Made by a program: the position numbers and the translations under genes. Positions 1 through 10,044 of a DNA stretch of 60,290 nucleotides are shown here, piece after piece. The notes under the pieces are model-generated. The model saw nothing but the letters and a program-made list of their open reading frames with translations, did not search any database and was not told the origin of the DNA. Each line of letters opens with the position of its first letter. Position 1 is the stretch's first letter. Source of the DNA: Rhodococcus marinonascens NBRC 14363 (GTDB lineage: Bacteria > Actinomycetota > Actinomycetes > Mycobacteriales > Mycobacteriaceae); NCBI RefSeq assembly GCF_001894885.1, contig NZ_BCXB01000028.1, forward strand, positions 1 to 60,290. Reading direction: 5' to 3'.

Positions 1-2812
1 CCACGATGGCCTGGGAATCGAACTCATGGCCGGTGTCGAGGCGCACGTACGAGACCAGAGTCGTGGTGCCGCCCGTGGTCTGATGCACGACCGTCGCCGC
101 GAAGTCGACTCCGTCCTGAGTGACCAACGCCGCATCGATCTCGCCGAGTTCGATGCGGAAGCCCCGGATCTTCACCTGAGAGTCGGACCGGCCGATGAAC
201 TCGAGAGCATAGTCTTCTCCCGTGTCCGACTGAACCCAGCGCACCTCGTCGCCACTACGGTAGAGACGTTGCCCTGATTCCCCGAAGGGGTTGGCCACGA
301 ACCGCTCCGCGGTCAATCCGCGGCGGTCGTGATATCCGCGCGCCAGACCGGGCCCGGCCAGGTAGAGTTCGCCCACAACCCCCACCGGGACCGGCCTGAG
401 CCGGCGGTCGAGTACCACGGCGCTCACACCCTGGAGGGGCCGGCCGATAGTGATCGGGCTACCCGGTGCCAGCGGCTCGCCGGCGGTCACGGTGATCGTC
501 GCTTCGGTGGGCCCGTAGGCGTTGGTGAGACGGCAGGCTCCACCGAAGCGCTCGACGAGGTCCGGGGTGCACACGTCCCCGCCCACCATCACGGCCTCGA
601 GGTGCTCGAGCGTCCGCGGGTCGACGGTATTCAACACCGTGGGGGCCGAAATCATGTGGGTCACCATCTCGTCTCGCAGAAGGTCGATCAGTTCGCTCCC
701 GCCGTGCACTTCCGGTGGGGCAACAACCATGGTGGCACCCGCGCTGAACGCCTGGAGCATCTCGAAGACTGAGACGTCGAAACCTGCCGATGAGAAGCGC
801 AGCACCCGGGACTGCGCGGTGACCCCGAGCTCCGGTCGGGCCGCGGCTGCAAAGTTCGCCAGCGCCACGTGGGTAACCGAGACGCCCTTGGGGACACCAG
901 TCGAACCCGACGTGTAGATCATGTACGCCGTGTTGTACGGTCGCAGCACCGAAGTACGGTCCTCATCGGCGATCGGCGCGTCCGCCAGGCCTGCACACCG
1001 CCTTATCGTCTCGTCGGCGTCGAGGACTATCCAACGTGTGGTGTCCGGAAGATCCACGACCAACCCGCCCAGGGTGATACCCACAAACGCACCCGAATCG
1101 GTGAGCATGTGCACGATCCGGTCGGTCGGCAGGTCCGGGTCGATCGGCACGAACGCGGCGCCCGTCTTGGCCACCGCCCAGAACGCGACCAGAGACTCCG
1201 ACGATCGCGGCAAACTCAACGCGACGCGCGTTTCCGGACCGGCACCCGCTTCGATGAGCAACCGCGCCAACCGGTTGGACCGGGCGTCGAGATCCCGGTA
1301 GGTGATCTCCGTGCCCGACGCGCGGATCGCAATACCGTCCGGGGCCGCGGCCACCCCGTCCGCCAGCAGGTCGGGCAGCAGGCGCACCGGTTCACGCGCC
1401 GGCCCGTGTGCCGGGACCAGGTGCGCGACCTCGTCCTCGTACAGGATCTCGAGGTCGACGATCCGGCGATCGGCCGCAGAGTCCGCGAAAGCGGCGAGGA
1501 ATTCGAGGAACCGCGTGTGATGCCCGCGCAACTGCTCCTCGGTATACAGGTTCGGGTTGGCCTCGAAGTCGATCTGCGCCACCTGGCCGGCGACGCTGGG
1601 GTAGAGATTGACGGCCAGATCCTCGACCGGACCGGTGGTCAGCACGTTGAGTCGGCCGACCGCGGTACCGAGTCGAATTTCGTCGTGAAACAGCATGATG
1701 TTGATCGACGGACCGAAGAGGCCGCGATGACCGCCACCCATCCCGGCGTCCCGTCGAATGTCCTCGTGCCGGTACCGCTGGTGGCGCAGCGCACCAGTCA
1801 ACTCGAGTTGTGCGCACCGCATCAGGTCGGCGACGGTCGTCTCGTCCCCTACCGGCAAGCGGATCGGCACCACATTCGAGACCATGCCACCGGAGTTGCG
1901 CAGCCTCGCCGTGGTGCGGGCCGAGACCGGCAAACTCAGCACGACATCGTCCTCACCCGTCAGTCGGGACAAGAACGCGGCCACAGCGGCCACCGCCACG
2001 GTAGCGAACAACGCACCCGGTTGCCGGACCAGTAGCCGCTGCACTGCGGCGTCGGTGGCAGGGGGCAGTGGTGTGCTGATCACCCGAGAGGGCAAGCTCG
2101 GGGACGCGGCACGCCCGGCGAGGCTGATCGGGTGCGGGAAGTCGCGGCTGCGCTCGGACCAGTGTTGCCGGTCCTTCTCGAACCTACTGGACGTGCGGTA
2201 GCGAGCCTCGTCCTCCACGATTTCACGGAGTGAGCTGGCCTGGAACCTCGCGGGATCGCGCGCCTCCACCCCAGCCGTGTACAACTCGGCGACCCGGTTC
2301 ATGAACGTCATCGCTCCGAAGCCGTCGAGCGCGATGTGATGGATTCGCGAATACCAGAGGTAGTGGTTGTCGGCCAGGCGCAGCATCGCCGAGCGGATCA
2401 GCCGATCGCCCAGCAGGTCGATCGGGGTGCTGTACTCGGCCCGCATCCACGCGTGGGCGGCCGCGCGTGGATCTCGTTCGGACCGGAAGTCGCGATGAAT
2501 CAACTCGAACCCGAGCGACTCGTCGATCACCTGGAACGGCTCACCGTCCCGCTCGACGATCCGCAGTATTCCGGTGCCGAGTTCGCGTGATCCAATGAGC
2601 CCGACCCCCGCCAGCAGGTCTACGTCGAGATCGAGATCGGTGAACTCGACGTACTGGGCAATCACGATCGGCATGTCATCGAGGAGGGGCTGAGCGAACC
2701 AGATACCGCGCTGAGCAGCGGAAAGAGGGAACAGGGCGGAAGGTGCCGGAAAGTTGGCGGGTGGCGACACGAAACGTGCCGAACTGATATCAAGATCGTT
2801 CAACGATGACAC
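1..2812 (-). CDS. Nonribosomal peptide synthetase, N-terminal C-A portion (runs off the left edge)
   Basis: The reading frame is open from a GTG at 2812 to the window edge, so only the first ~937 codons are seen. A condensation domain begins at about residue 30 ([13 protein letters not shown]) and carries the catalytic HHIALDG motif near residue 160. An adenylation domain follows from about residue 480, with A3 ([11 protein letters not shown]), A5 (NAYGPTEAT) and A8 ([20 protein letters not shown]). The tentative A-domain code read against GrsA is D-V-F-T-M-G-A-I-T; I cannot assign an amino acid. A gene that starts directly with a C domain suggests it receives an upstream acyl or peptidyl chain, or uses a starter C domain. 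An in-frame TTG at 2803 has better spacing to AAAGGG than the GTG. Product unknown; siderophore or lipopeptide are both possible. Confidence 0.93.
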   Translation of the reverse strand, partial: MSSLNDLDISSARFVSPPANFPAPSALFPLSAAQRGIWFAQPLLDDMPIVIAQYVEFTDLDLDVDLLAGVGLIGSRELGTGILRIVERDGEPFQVIDESLGFELIHRDFRSERDPRAAAHAWMRAEYSTPIDLLGDRLIRSAMLRLADNHYLWYSRIHHIALDGFGAMTFMNRVAELYTAGVEARDPARFQASSLREIVEDEARYRTSSRFEKDRQHWSERSRDFPHPISLAGRAASPSLPSRVISTPLPPATDAAVQRLLVRQPGALFATVAVAAVAAFLSRLTGEDDVVLSLPVSARTTARLRNSGGMVSNVVPIRLPVGDETTVADLMRCAQLELTGALRHQRYRHEDIRRDAGMGGGHRGLFGPSINIMLFHDEIRLGTAVGRLNVLTTGPVEDLAVNLYPSVAGQVAQIDFEANPNLYTEEQLRGHHTRFLEFLAAFADSAADRRIVDLEILYEDEVAHLVPAHGPAREPVRLLPDLLADGVAAAPDGIAIRASGTEITYRDLDARSNRLARLLIEAGAGPETRVALSLPRSSESLVAFWAVAKTGAAFVPIDPDLPTDRIVHMLTDSGAFVGITLGGLVVDLPDTTRWIVLDADETIRRCAGLADAPIADEDRTSVLRPYNTAYMIYTSGSTGVPKGVSVTHVALANFAAAARPELGVTAQSRVLRFSSAGFDVSVFEMLQAFSAGATMVVAPPEVHGGSELIDLLRDEMVTHMISAPTVLNTVDPRTLEHLEAVMVGGDVCTPDLVERFGGACRLTNAYGPTEATITVTAGEPLAPGSPITIGRPLQGVSAVVLDRRLRPVPVGVVGELYLAGPGLARGYHDRRGLTAERFVANPFGESGQRLYRSGDEVRWVQSDTGEDYALEFIGRSDSQVKIRGFRIELGEIDAALVTQDGVDFAATVVHQTTGGTTTLVSYVRLDTGHEFDSQAIV

Positions 2813-3331
2813 CCTTTGTTCACCAACTCTTCCATGCGCCTTTACCGGGAATGGGGGAGTGGATTACCCGCTGCACCACGAACCGCCCGATCGGCTCGTA
2901 GCGAAAATTCACCCTGCCGAGTATTTACTTGCAACGCGAGACCGTCACTGGGACCGGTTGCGGCCGAATTGAACCCATCGGTCTCGTTTTAGTATACGCA
3001 ACTACCAGCGGGCACTACTGGGTCCGAGCAGCCACCCTCCGGCATTGGGATCGGCGAAAAGGTCCGTCCGAGGTGCCTGAGTCCGGCGAATCAAAACATC
3101 GATGAATACGGCTGTCTGTTACGGATCTGTTGCCGCCTACGCTGAAATTGTTATCCGGCGAATGGGCGAAATATTCGGAATCAGACTCAGCCGGTCCCAG
3201 TAAGCCAATAGGGCAAGATCGCCGGATCGGAGACGGGCACTGGCGACGAACGCGCGAAACTGCGGCGCTCGAGGTCGAATATCGACCTGGTCGCATCTGC
3301 TCTATCAGCAGTCAGAGCGCTTCGACCACCG
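2813..3331. other. Intergenic region upstream of the NRPS and downstream of rpf
   Basis: About 520 bases without a convincing gene. It must hold the minus-strand promoter of the NRPS. The only sizeable open frames have arginine/serine-rich compositions typical of shadows. I see no IdeR/DmdR iron box, so iron control of the NRPS is not supported by this sequence. Confidence 0.5.
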
Positions 3332-3817
3332 TCAGGATCCGGTCACCATCTGCGCGACCATCTGATCCAACCCGTACCGCTCAGCTAGCTCACGGGCTAT
3401 TTCCAGGGCTGCCTGGGCGGCCGCCATCACCGCGGCAGGATCGTCGAAGAAAGTGACGCCACCCATGTTCAGATACTTGCCACAGACGGGCCACGCGCCG
3501 GGGCCCTGGGTTTTGAGGACCCTCTCTGCAATACGGATCTGCTCGGCTCTGCTGGCCTCTGACGGCAGTCCTCTTCCTCCATGCTCTGCCCAGGTCACCG
3601 GTGAGAACTGCAGGCCGCCGAAGTAGCCGTTTCCCGTGTCGATAGACCAGTCACCGCTGCTCTCACACTGCGCGACGGCGTCCCAGTTGTGCGACCAGGA
3701 CCCCGAGGACGATGAGGCTGACGCGGTTCCCGTACTCAGGCCCAACGGGACAGCAACAACAACGCCGATCATCGCGATCCAGCCGAGTCCGCGCTTCTCG
3801 ATATTTCGAGTGGTCAT
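3332..3817 (-). CDS. rpf: Secreted resuscitation-promoting factor, transglycosylase-like domain
   Basis: A 161-residue secreted peptidoglycan hydrolase of the Rpf family; these lytic-transglycosylase-like enzymes help dormant actinobacteria resume growth. The N-terminus has a basic start, a hydrophobic core ([14 protein letters not shown]) and an Ala/Ser-rich cleavage region near residue 35. The Rpf fold follows at about residues 42-120: [13 protein letters not shown] contains the predicted catalytic Glu, then [13 protein letters not shown] and a conserved Cys in WPVCGKYL. The last ~40 residues are an Ala-rich helix with no LysM, so this is a short Rpf. The start ATG has GGAGAGG about 11 bases upstream. 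It stands alone, divergent from the carboxylase gene. Confidence 0.92.
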   Translation of the reverse strand: MTTRNIEKRGLGWIAMIGVVVAVPLGLSTGTASASSSSGSWSHNWDAVAQCESSGDWSIDTGNGYFGGLQFSPVTWAEHGGRGLPSEASRAEQIRIAERVLKTQGPGAWPVCGKYLNMGGVTFFDDPAAVMAAAQAALEIARELAERYGLDQMVAQMVTGS

Positions 3818-4333
3818 CCTGGGTCAATCCTCTCCGCGCCGCAGACATATCAGGCTTGCCGACAACGATGTTCCGTTACCCTCCCGAACATCCCTTTCCG
3901 TGCCGCGTCAGTGCGCCTCAAAAGGTTTTGATTCAAACCCGCACAGGCAGATCGGATCTGCAGTGGCGGGCCCCGGTCTTCGCCCTCCCCGATCTACGGC
4001 GGAAAGGAGCGACCGTACGTGACCTCCTCCCGAGATACACGTGACAGAAAAATGGAGTACGAACAGTCCGACTATTGAGATATGCGGGCCAAATATTCAA
4101 GGTTCGGAGAATTCGATGCGATTTCGACATAATGCCGTGACAAAGACGTTATATCTCCAATATTTGTGAATTATCAAGCGAATCAAGCATTTCCAACGAG
4201 CAACTCACTATCGATCAGAACGCAGGAAGCGACAAGGAGTAGCCGAGCGGACCGACCCACTTCAGCTGAAATTGTTCACTATCAACAGCATTGATGCATC
4301 AAAGCCTCCAATCGATTCGATCTCCTTCTGCTT
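3818..4333. other. AT-richer divergent regulatory region between rpf and the carboxylase
   Basis: About 500 bases with no gene. The stretch around 4040-4300 is visibly lower in GC than its surroundings. It must contain the rpf promoter on the minus strand. The ~200 bases before rpf could fold into a structured leader, and rpf genes in Actinobacteria are often preceded by a ydaO-type c-di-AMP riboswitch, but I could not match the consensus core here. Confidence 0.4.
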
Positions 4334-4591
4334 GTGACAATTGCGGATCCGGCCATGGAGCACCCGCTATCACGGACGTATTACCGAGGACGAATTCCCG
4401 CAGGGAGTCGATACCTATCCAGGACCGGCCAGTTGCCAAATTTCGATATTGACGTCAACATCAACATCGATTCATACTTGGTCGTGACCACAAGGTGCCC
4501 ATCATCGATGGTTCTCGACGCATCACCCATGACAGCCACGGGGGAGGTCCGCGGGGCCGACCTATTCGCTCTTGCAGAGGAGTACAGGTGA
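4334..4591 (+). CDS. Possible small upstream ORF overlapping the carboxylase start
   Basis: An 85-codon frame from a GTG whose TGA overlaps the GTG start of the carboxylase in a GTGA arrangement, the same layout seen between true gene pairs in this window. The N-terminal half lies in AT-richer sequence and looks non-coding; the last 20 codons, from an internal ATG at 4529, look more like coding sequence. No family recognised. It could be a leader peptide for translational coupling, the tail of a lost gene, or chance. Confidence 0.2.
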   Translation: MTIADPAMEHPLSRTYYRGRIPAGSRYLSRTGQLPNFDIDVNINIDSYLVVTTRCPSSMVLDASPMTATGEVRGADLFALAEEYR

Positions 4592-7500
4592 GACTACTTG
4601 TCGCCAATCGTGGCGAGATCGCGCTCCGCATCATCCGCTCCGCCGCCGAGATGTCGGTAGACACGATCGCTCTCTATGCGGAGGACGACGCAGACAGCCC
4701 CCACGTCCGGGCCGCCACCGAAGCGGTCGCGCTGACCGGTTCTGGACCGTCCGCATACTTGGACCCCCGCGCGATCCTCGACGCAGCAGACGAGTTCGGT
4801 GCCACCACGATTCATCCCGGCTACGGATTCCTCAGCGAAAATGCCGATTTTGCGCGCTCCTGCGCTGCCGCCGGAATCGCGTTCGTGGGACCGAGTCCCG
4901 AAGTGCTAGATATCTTCGGAGACAAGTCCTCGGCACGCGAGGCCGCTATAGCCGCGAAGATGCCTGTGCTCGATGCCACGGACGGTCCCACCGATGTCGA
5001 CGGCGTCCGCTCATTCTTCGCAAGCCATCCGCACGGAATCATGATCAAGGCGCTTGCGGGCGGAGGAGGCCGCGGAATTCGCGCCGTTCACTTCGCGGAC
5101 CGGATCGAGGAGGCGTATCGGCTGTGCGCCTCCGAGGCGCTGCTCGGATTCGGGAATCCAACCCTGTTCGCAGAGGCACTGATGCCGGCGGCCAGACACA
5201 TCGAGGTACAAGTAGTGGCGGCGCCGCAGTCTGGAAGCACCCGTGCGCTCGCGGTGGGTGACCGCGACTGCAGCGTGCAACGCCGCCACCAGAAGCTTGT
5301 CGAGATCGCACCTGCCCAAGGACTCGACACCCAATTGCGGACCGACCTGCACGAGGCGGCAACTCGGCTCTGTGCCAGTGTGGGCTATCTGGGACTCGCC
5401 ACCGTCGAGTTCCTGGTATCCCCGGACGGCTTCGTCTTCCTCGAGGTCAACCCGCGAATCCAGGTGGAGCACACGGTCACCGAGGAGGTGACCGGAATCG
5501 ACCTCGTCGTCGCCCAGATCGACATCTCCCGCGGAGCGAACCTTGACGACCTCTCTCTGCCCGAGGGGATCAGTGCCGTCGGATTGAACGTTACAGGCAG
5601 ATCGGCTACTGCTCGAGGTATCGCTATCCAGGCACGGGTCAACATGGAGACCATGCGTCCCGACGGTCAGGCTGTCCCGGTCACGGGCACCCTGTCGACG
5701 TTCTCGGCTCCCACTGGTCCGGGCATCCGAGTGGACACGTACGGTCGACCGGGGCTTGCGCCCAGCCCGCGATATGACTCGCTCCTCGCCAAGGTCGTCG
5801 TTCATTCTCGTGGGCAATCATTTTCGGCTGCGGCACGGAAGACCGTGTCGGCGCTGGCCGAGTTCGTGATCGAGGGCGTACCCACCAACATCGGTTTCCT
5901 CCAGGCAATTCTGGCGGACCCAGATTTCTTCAACGGCAGCGTAGACACCGACTTCCTCACCGAGCGGATGAGCATGTTCGTCGATGTGGGGCACTCGCAC
6001 AACCCGGCGCTGGCATCGCCGGACACACGCGAATTGCGAGCGGGTGAGGAGGTACTGCGGGCCCACATGTCAGGGACCGTCGTAGAGTCGGCCGGCGAAG
6101 GAGCCGATGTGGAGTCGGGCGGTCACCTCGTGGTACTCGAAGCGATGAAGATGCAGCACGTGATCAGTGCGCCTGCGGGTGTGGTGATCGAGCGGAACCT
6201 GGTATCACCCGGAGGGACCGTGAACGCCGGTGATCCGCTGATCGTGATCCGTCGTACCGGTTCCGAAGCCGACGGCATTGCGTTCAGCGCCACTGATCTC
6301 GAACGAGAACGCGAGGATCTCGCCGAGATCCGGCACCGACACGAGGTCACCCTCGACACTGCGCGGCCAGCCGCGATGGCGAAGCGCGAGAAGATCGGCA
6401 GGCGCAGTGCACGCACAAACATCGCCGATCTGGTGGATCCCGGAAGTTTCGTCGAGTACGGGCCTCTCGTCCTGGCTGCCCAGCGCAGTCGCCGGTCCGA
6501 GCAGGACCTGATCGAGAACACCCCCGCCGACGGATTGATCGCCGGACTGGCCACCATCAACGGGGACGTGTTCGACCCGAGCGTGACTCAGGCGGCGGTT
6601 ATGTCGTATGACTACACGGTGCTCGCGGGGACCCAGGGGATGCGAAATCACGCGAAGACCGATCGGGTGATCCAAATAGCCGCGCGCAAGCAGATTCCGG
6701 TCGTGCTGTTTGCCGAGGGTGGTGGTGGACGTCCGGGCGACACGGACGCAGGTGCGGCAGCCGGACTCGACCTCGACACTTTCCGGTCGATGGCGTCGCT
6801 GAACGGGAAGGTGCCGTTGGTGTCGATCGTCTCGGGACGCTGTTTCGCCGGTAACGCAGCACTGGCCGGTGTGTGCGATGTCCTGATCGCCACCCCTGAG
6901 ACCAACATCGGCATTGGTGGCCCGGCGATGGTCGAGGGCGGCGGGCTCGGCGTGTATCGGCCGGAGGAAATTGGCCCGGTCGAGGTGCAGCGACGCAACG
7001 GGGTGATCGATTTGCTCGCGCGCGACGAGGCACATGCGGTCGCTCTGGCGAAGAAGTACCTGTCGTACTTCCAGGGCCCGACCTCCGACTGGACCGCCCC
7101 GGACGAAAGGCTGTCCCGCCACGTCATCCCGGAGAACCGTTTGCGCGCCTACGATGTTCGCAGCGCAGTGGACTCCATCGCCGATGTGGACTCTGTTCTC
7201 GAACTGCGTCGCGACCACGGCGTCGGTATCGTGACCGCTCTGATTCGAGTGGAGGGACGGCCGTACGGCCTGGTCGCGAACAGCAGCCAACACCTCGGCG
7301 GGGCGATCGACGCGGTCGCGGCCGACAAGATGGCGCACTTCCTGGAGTTGTGCGAATCGTTCGGTCTTCCCGTCGTCTCACTGTGCGACACACCTGGATT
7401 CATGGTCGGCCCTGATTCCGAGAAGGAAGCGACCGTCCGCCGCTTCGGCAAGCTGTTCGTCGCGGGCGCACGGATGACCGTGCCGTACGGGACCATAATA

Positions 7501-7806
7501 TTGCGGAAGGGCTACGGCCTCGGCGCAATGGCGATGGCGGGCGGTTCTTTCCATGCGTCCGAGTTCACGATCGCATGGCCGACGGGTGAGATCGGGGCGA
7601 TGGGCCTGGAGGGTGCCGTACGGCTCGGGTTCCGGAAGGAGCTCGAGGCGATCGACGACCCGGCCGAACGGCACACGGCGTTCACCCAGCTCGTCGATTC
7701 GGCCTACCAGCACGGGAAGGCGCTGAACGCGGCGACAATCTTCGAACTCGACGACGTGATCGACCCGGCCGATTCGCGCGCCTGGATCAGTCGGCTCCGC
7801 CCGTGA
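4588..7806 (+). CDS. Fused biotin-dependent acyl-CoA carboxylase (BC-BCCP-CT)
   Basis: A single ~1072-residue chain combining all parts of an acetyl-/propionyl-CoA carboxylase. Biotin carboxylase occupies about residues 1-450, starting RLLVANRGEIALRI, with the glycine-rich ATP loop ALAGGGGRGIRAV and the EVNPRIQVEHTVTEE active-site segment. A biotinyl domain follows near residue 500-560, with the biotin lysine in LEAMKMQ. The carboxyltransferase half is about 600-1072. Such fusions occur beside the separate AccA/AccD subunits in mycolic-acid bacteria and may feed fatty acid or odd-chain metabolism; the substrate cannot be read from sequence. GTG 4588 is chosen because GAGGAG ends six bases upstream and the alignment to biotin carboxylases begins at this residue. 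It is convergent with acuI, 8 bases away. Confidence 0.93.
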   Translation: MRLLVANRGEIALRIIRSAAEMSVDTIALYAEDDADSPHVRAATEAVALTGSGPSAYLDPRAILDAADEFGATTIHPGYGFLSENADFARSCAAAGIAFVGPSPEVLDIFGDKSSAREAAIAAKMPVLDATDGPTDVDGVRSFFASHPHGIMIKALAGGGGRGIRAVHFADRIEEAYRLCASEALLGFGNPTLFAEALMPAARHIEVQVVAAPQSGSTRALAVGDRDCSVQRRHQKLVEIAPAQGLDTQLRTDLHEAATRLCASVGYLGLATVEFLVSPDGFVFLEVNPRIQVEHTVTEEVTGIDLVVAQIDISRGANLDDLSLPEGISAVGLNVTGRSATARGIAIQARVNMETMRPDGQAVPVTGTLSTFSAPTGPGIRVDTYGRPGLAPSPRYDSLLAKVVVHSRGQSFSAAARKTVSALAEFVIEGVPTNIGFLQAILADPDFFNGSVDTDFLTERMSMFVDVGHSHNPALASPDTRELRAGEEVLRAHMSGTVVESAGEGADVESGGHLVVLEAMKMQHVISAPAGVVIERNLVSPGGTVNAGDPLIVIRRTGSEADGIAFSATDLEREREDLAEIRHRHEVTLDTARPAAMAKREKIGRRSARTNIADLVDPGSFVEYGPLVLAAQRSRRSEQDLIENTPADGLIAGLATINGDVFDPSVTQAAVMSYDYTVLAGTQGMRNHAKTDRVIQIAARKQIPVVLFAEGGGGRPGDTDAGAAAGLDLDTFRSMASLNGKVPLVSIVSGRCFAGNAALAGVCDVLIATPETNIGIGGPAMVEGGGLGVYRPEEIGPVEVQRRNGVIDLLARDEAHAVALAKKYLSYFQGPTSDWTAPDERLSRHVIPENRLRAYDVRSAVDSIADVDSVLELRRDHGVGIVTALIRVEGRPYGLVANSSQHLGGAIDAVAADKMAHFLELCESFGLPVVSLCDTPGFMVGPDSEKEATVRRFGKLFVAGARMTVPYGTIILRKGYGLGAMAMAGGSFHASEFTIAWPTGEIGAMGLEGAVRLGFRKELEAIDDPAERHTAFTQLVDSAYQHGKALNAATIFELDDVIDPADSRAWISRLRP

Positions 7807-7814
7807 GTGTGTTA

Positions 7815-8798
7815 CTACACCGCGACGACCGCTCGGCCCGAGTAGCTTCCGGCGCGCACCTGATCGATCACCGACACAACGTCGGCGATTGGTACTTCGT
7901 GAGTGATCGAGTCGAGTCGAGCGGGCGCAAGGTCCGAAGCGAGGCGGCCCCACAACCGACGGCGCTGGTCGATCGGATACAACACCGAGTCGATCCCGAG
8001 CAGGCTGACACCGCGCAGGATGAAAGGCAGCACTGTGGTGTCCAAACCCGACCCGCCAGTCAGTCCGCTCGCCGCAACCGACCCGCCGTACTCGATGGTG
8101 CTGAGCACGTGTGCAAGTGTCGCGCCGCCGACGCAATCCACCGCGCCGGCCCACTGCGCCTTGCCGAGCGGACGCGGTTTCGTGCCGGGTTCCGGCAGAC
8201 GGCCGATCACCTTGCTCGCACCCAACTGGGTGAGCAGTTCCGCCTTCTCAGGCTTCCCGCTCGACGCCACCACCTCGAAGCCTGCCGTCGCCAGCAGATC
8301 GACGGCGACCGTGCCCACACCGCCGCTCGCGCCGGTGACAAGCACCGGGCCGTTGCCCGGCATGATTCCTCGAGCAAGGAGCGCCTCCACACTCATCGCG
8401 GCCGTGAAACCAGCCGTTCCGATCGCGGCCGCCGTGCGAGTCGACATGCTGTCGAGGCGGACCACCCAGTCCGCTGGTACGCGAGCGTACTGCGAGTACC
8501 CACCGTGACGGGCGGTCCCGATGTCGTAGCCGTGAGCGAGAACCTTGTCACCGACGGAGAACTCCGGGGACTGCGATTGAACGACGGTGCCCGCGAGATC
8601 GATGCCGGGTACCAGCGGGTACTGGCGCACCACGCCGCCCTTCGGTGTCAGTGCCAGGGCATCCTTGAAGTTCACGCTGGAGTACTCGACCTGGATCGTC
8701 ACCTCGCCCGCAGGCAGGAACGACTCGTCGACGCTCTCTTTGGAGAGTCCGATGCTCCCCTCGTTCTCGCGGGCGATCCAGGCGGTGAATTCCTTCAT
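7815..8798 (-). CDS. acuI: Acrylyl-CoA reductase / YhdH-AcuI family NADPH oxidoreductase
   Basis: A 327-residue zinc-free medium-chain dehydrogenase/reductase of the AcuI/YhdH group, which reduces acrylyl-CoA to propionyl-CoA with NADPH. Visible features are the N-terminal fold with YSSVNFKDALALT and VPGIDLAGTV, and the cofactor-binding loop VTGASGGVGTVAVDLL. ATG 8798 is preceded by AGGAGG with seven bases spacing. Lying convergent with a propionyl/acetyl-CoA carboxylase fits a link to three-carbon CoA metabolism, but the two genes are not co-transcribed. A decayed partial copy lies at 10045-10325. Confidence 0.85.
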   Translation of the reverse strand: MKEFTAWIARENEGSIGLSKESVDESFLPAGEVTIQVEYSSVNFKDALALTPKGGVVRQYPLVPGIDLAGTVVQSQSPEFSVGDKVLAHGYDIGTARHGGYSQYARVPADWVVRLDSMSTRTAAAIGTAGFTAAMSVEALLARGIMPGNGPVLVTGASGGVGTVAVDLLATAGFEVVASSGKPEKAELLTQLGASKVIGRLPEPGTKPRPLGKAQWAGAVDCVGGATLAHVLSTIEYGGSVAASGLTGGSGLDTTVLPFILRGVSLLGIDSVLYPIDQRRRLWGRLASDLAPARLDSITHEVPIADVVSVIDQVRAGSYSGRAVVAV

Positions 8799-8879
8799 CA
8801 GCGGGCCTCCTGACCTCGAGAGTGCACCTCTCACCATAGTGCGCCAGCCCTACCGGGTCACCGATGCCGAGGCCGCCAC

Positions 8880-9314
8880 GCCAACCTCTACGAGACCTGG
8901 GCCAGCCTCCGGTGTAGTCCGGGCATCCACCATTCGGGGGAATCCACATTGGACCATCCGGGGGAAACTGGACAACGTCCGTTGCTTACTCACGGCAACT
9001 ACCTATAACGTCTGTCGAGACGGTGGATGCCAAGAGCAAGACGTTTGGGAACATCCCGACATCATCGGGCATTTGCAGTGGCGGGAGATTGACCCTACCC
9101 ATCCCGAACACCACCTGTCGTATGGCTCGCGAGTCCTCATGTTCATGGTTGCTGTATCAACTGCACGAAACCACCACACTCATGGGGGCTCACCCTCTCC
9201 CAACTCGTGAGGGTTCCCCCTCTTATGGCACCAGCTGAGTTCACGCATTTCCTCAGAACCGTGAACCAGATTGTGCCGTAAACAATCCACGCTCGGAACC
9301 AAGGAACACCAACT
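8880..9314 (+). repeat. Duplicated leader, copy 1 (upstream of lectin 1)
   Basis: Non-coding sequence recognisably homologous to 14918-15333. Shared blocks include GGGCATCCACCATTCGGGGG against CGGCATCCACCATTCGGGGG, GACGTTTGGGAACATCC, GAACACCACCT, and the final AAGGAACA.CAACTATGAATCGCA that spans the ribosome site and start codon. It should hold the promoter of the lectin gene. Several GGGGGA runs recur at ~40-base spacing in both copies. Confidence 0.8.
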
Positions 9315-9920
9315 ATGAATCGCAGTCACCGCTGGTCCACCATCGCCGCAGCCGCCGCACTCGCCGCCGGAACACTCCTGATGCCCAGCAACATCGCGTT
9401 CGCCGACGAGGACTCACCGGGCGGAATGCCGCTGACAGGTGCTATTCCTGGGCCCGTTTCCCCCCTCTACGGATTGAATGGCCGGGTCGCCGACATTCTC
9501 GATCACGGAACCGCTAGCGGCACTCCTGTGCAAATGTGGGACCTCACAGGGGCAGAGAACCAGCAATGGACACTATTTCCAGTGCCTCGACCCCCCGGCC
9601 AGCTCAGCCAACAACTCTACAACGAGATCAGCCAAAAATGCTTGGCCGCAACAGAACAGCCCAATCCGGGTGATCCTTACCCCAACGGAACACCGGTAGA
9701 GCTACAAGATTGCGCGAGTGCTGGGTCAGCCGACTCGTGGGTGCTGGATGACGCGGTTACCGACGGCAGCCCGGGAGGCGGCGCGCTTGCCAACTTTCCG
9801 AGCGAGAGATGCCTGGATGTGATCGACAACGTATCTGCCAACGGCGTCCGGCTGCAGCTCTGGGACTGCACCGGCGGCTTCAACCAGAAATGGAATTTCC
9901 CTCCAACGTCCACCTCCTGA
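9315..9920 (+). CDS. Secreted ricin-B-type beta-trefoil lectin (short paralog)
   Basis: A 201-residue exported protein. A Sec signal peptide covers about residues 1-31 (basic MNRSHR, hydrophobic Ala-rich core, AFA-D cleavage). From about residue 50 a ricin-B/beta-trefoil carbohydrate-binding domain shows the repeated pattern of a Gly-rich strand, a polar pair and QxW: GTPVQMWD...NQQW, NGTPVELQDC, and RLQLWDC...NQKW. No catalytic domain is attached. AAGGAACACCAACT precedes the ATG. It is a paralog of 15334-16794, which carries an extra ~290-residue domain between the signal peptide and the lectin. A strong hairpin follows the gene. Confidence 0.85.
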   Translation: MNRSHRWSTIAAAAALAAGTLLMPSNIAFADEDSPGGMPLTGAIPGPVSPLYGLNGRVADILDHGTASGTPVQMWDLTGAENQQWTLFPVPRPPGQLSQQLYNEISQKCLAATEQPNPGDPYPNGTPVELQDCASAGSADSWVLDDAVTDGSPGGGALANFPSERCLDVIDNVSANGVRLQLWDCTGGFNQKWNFPPTSTS

Positions 9921-9986
9921 TCGACGTGAACTGGCTCAGAACGACACCATGACGTCGCTATCGGACACGGCGGCTTGAAAACAGAG

Positions 9987-10038
9987 AACCCCTGGTTGGA
10001 CTGCGGCTTTGTAAAGGCCCACACCCCAACCAAGGGTT
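9987..10038. terminator. Hairpin terminator after lectin 1
   Basis: Arms AACCC..GGTTGG and CCAACC..GGGTT pair across a ~25-base loop, 67 bases after the lectin stop. The same hairpin at the same relative place follows the paralog at 16863-16923, with compensating changes, which supports a conserved structure. Confidence 0.65.
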
Positions 10039-10044
10039 GCCGAT

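Noticed and set aside
869..2035. 388-codon plus-strand frame inside the NRPS
   Set aside because: It is antisense to a clear adenylation domain and is Arg/Asp-rich; a high-GC shadow frame.
3015..3296. 93-codon minus-strand frame
   Set aside because: Arg/Ser-rich, no ribosome site, no motif; looks like a chance frame.
3818..4040. ydaO-type c-di-AMP riboswitch before rpf
   Set aside because: Some segments on the minus strand are loosely similar (GGGGAGGGCGAAGACC, GTCGGCAAGCC), but I could not align the conserved core. A covariance-model search would decide.
6205..7338. 377-codon minus-strand frame inside the carboxylase
   Set aside because: Antisense to the carboxyltransferase domain with shadow composition.
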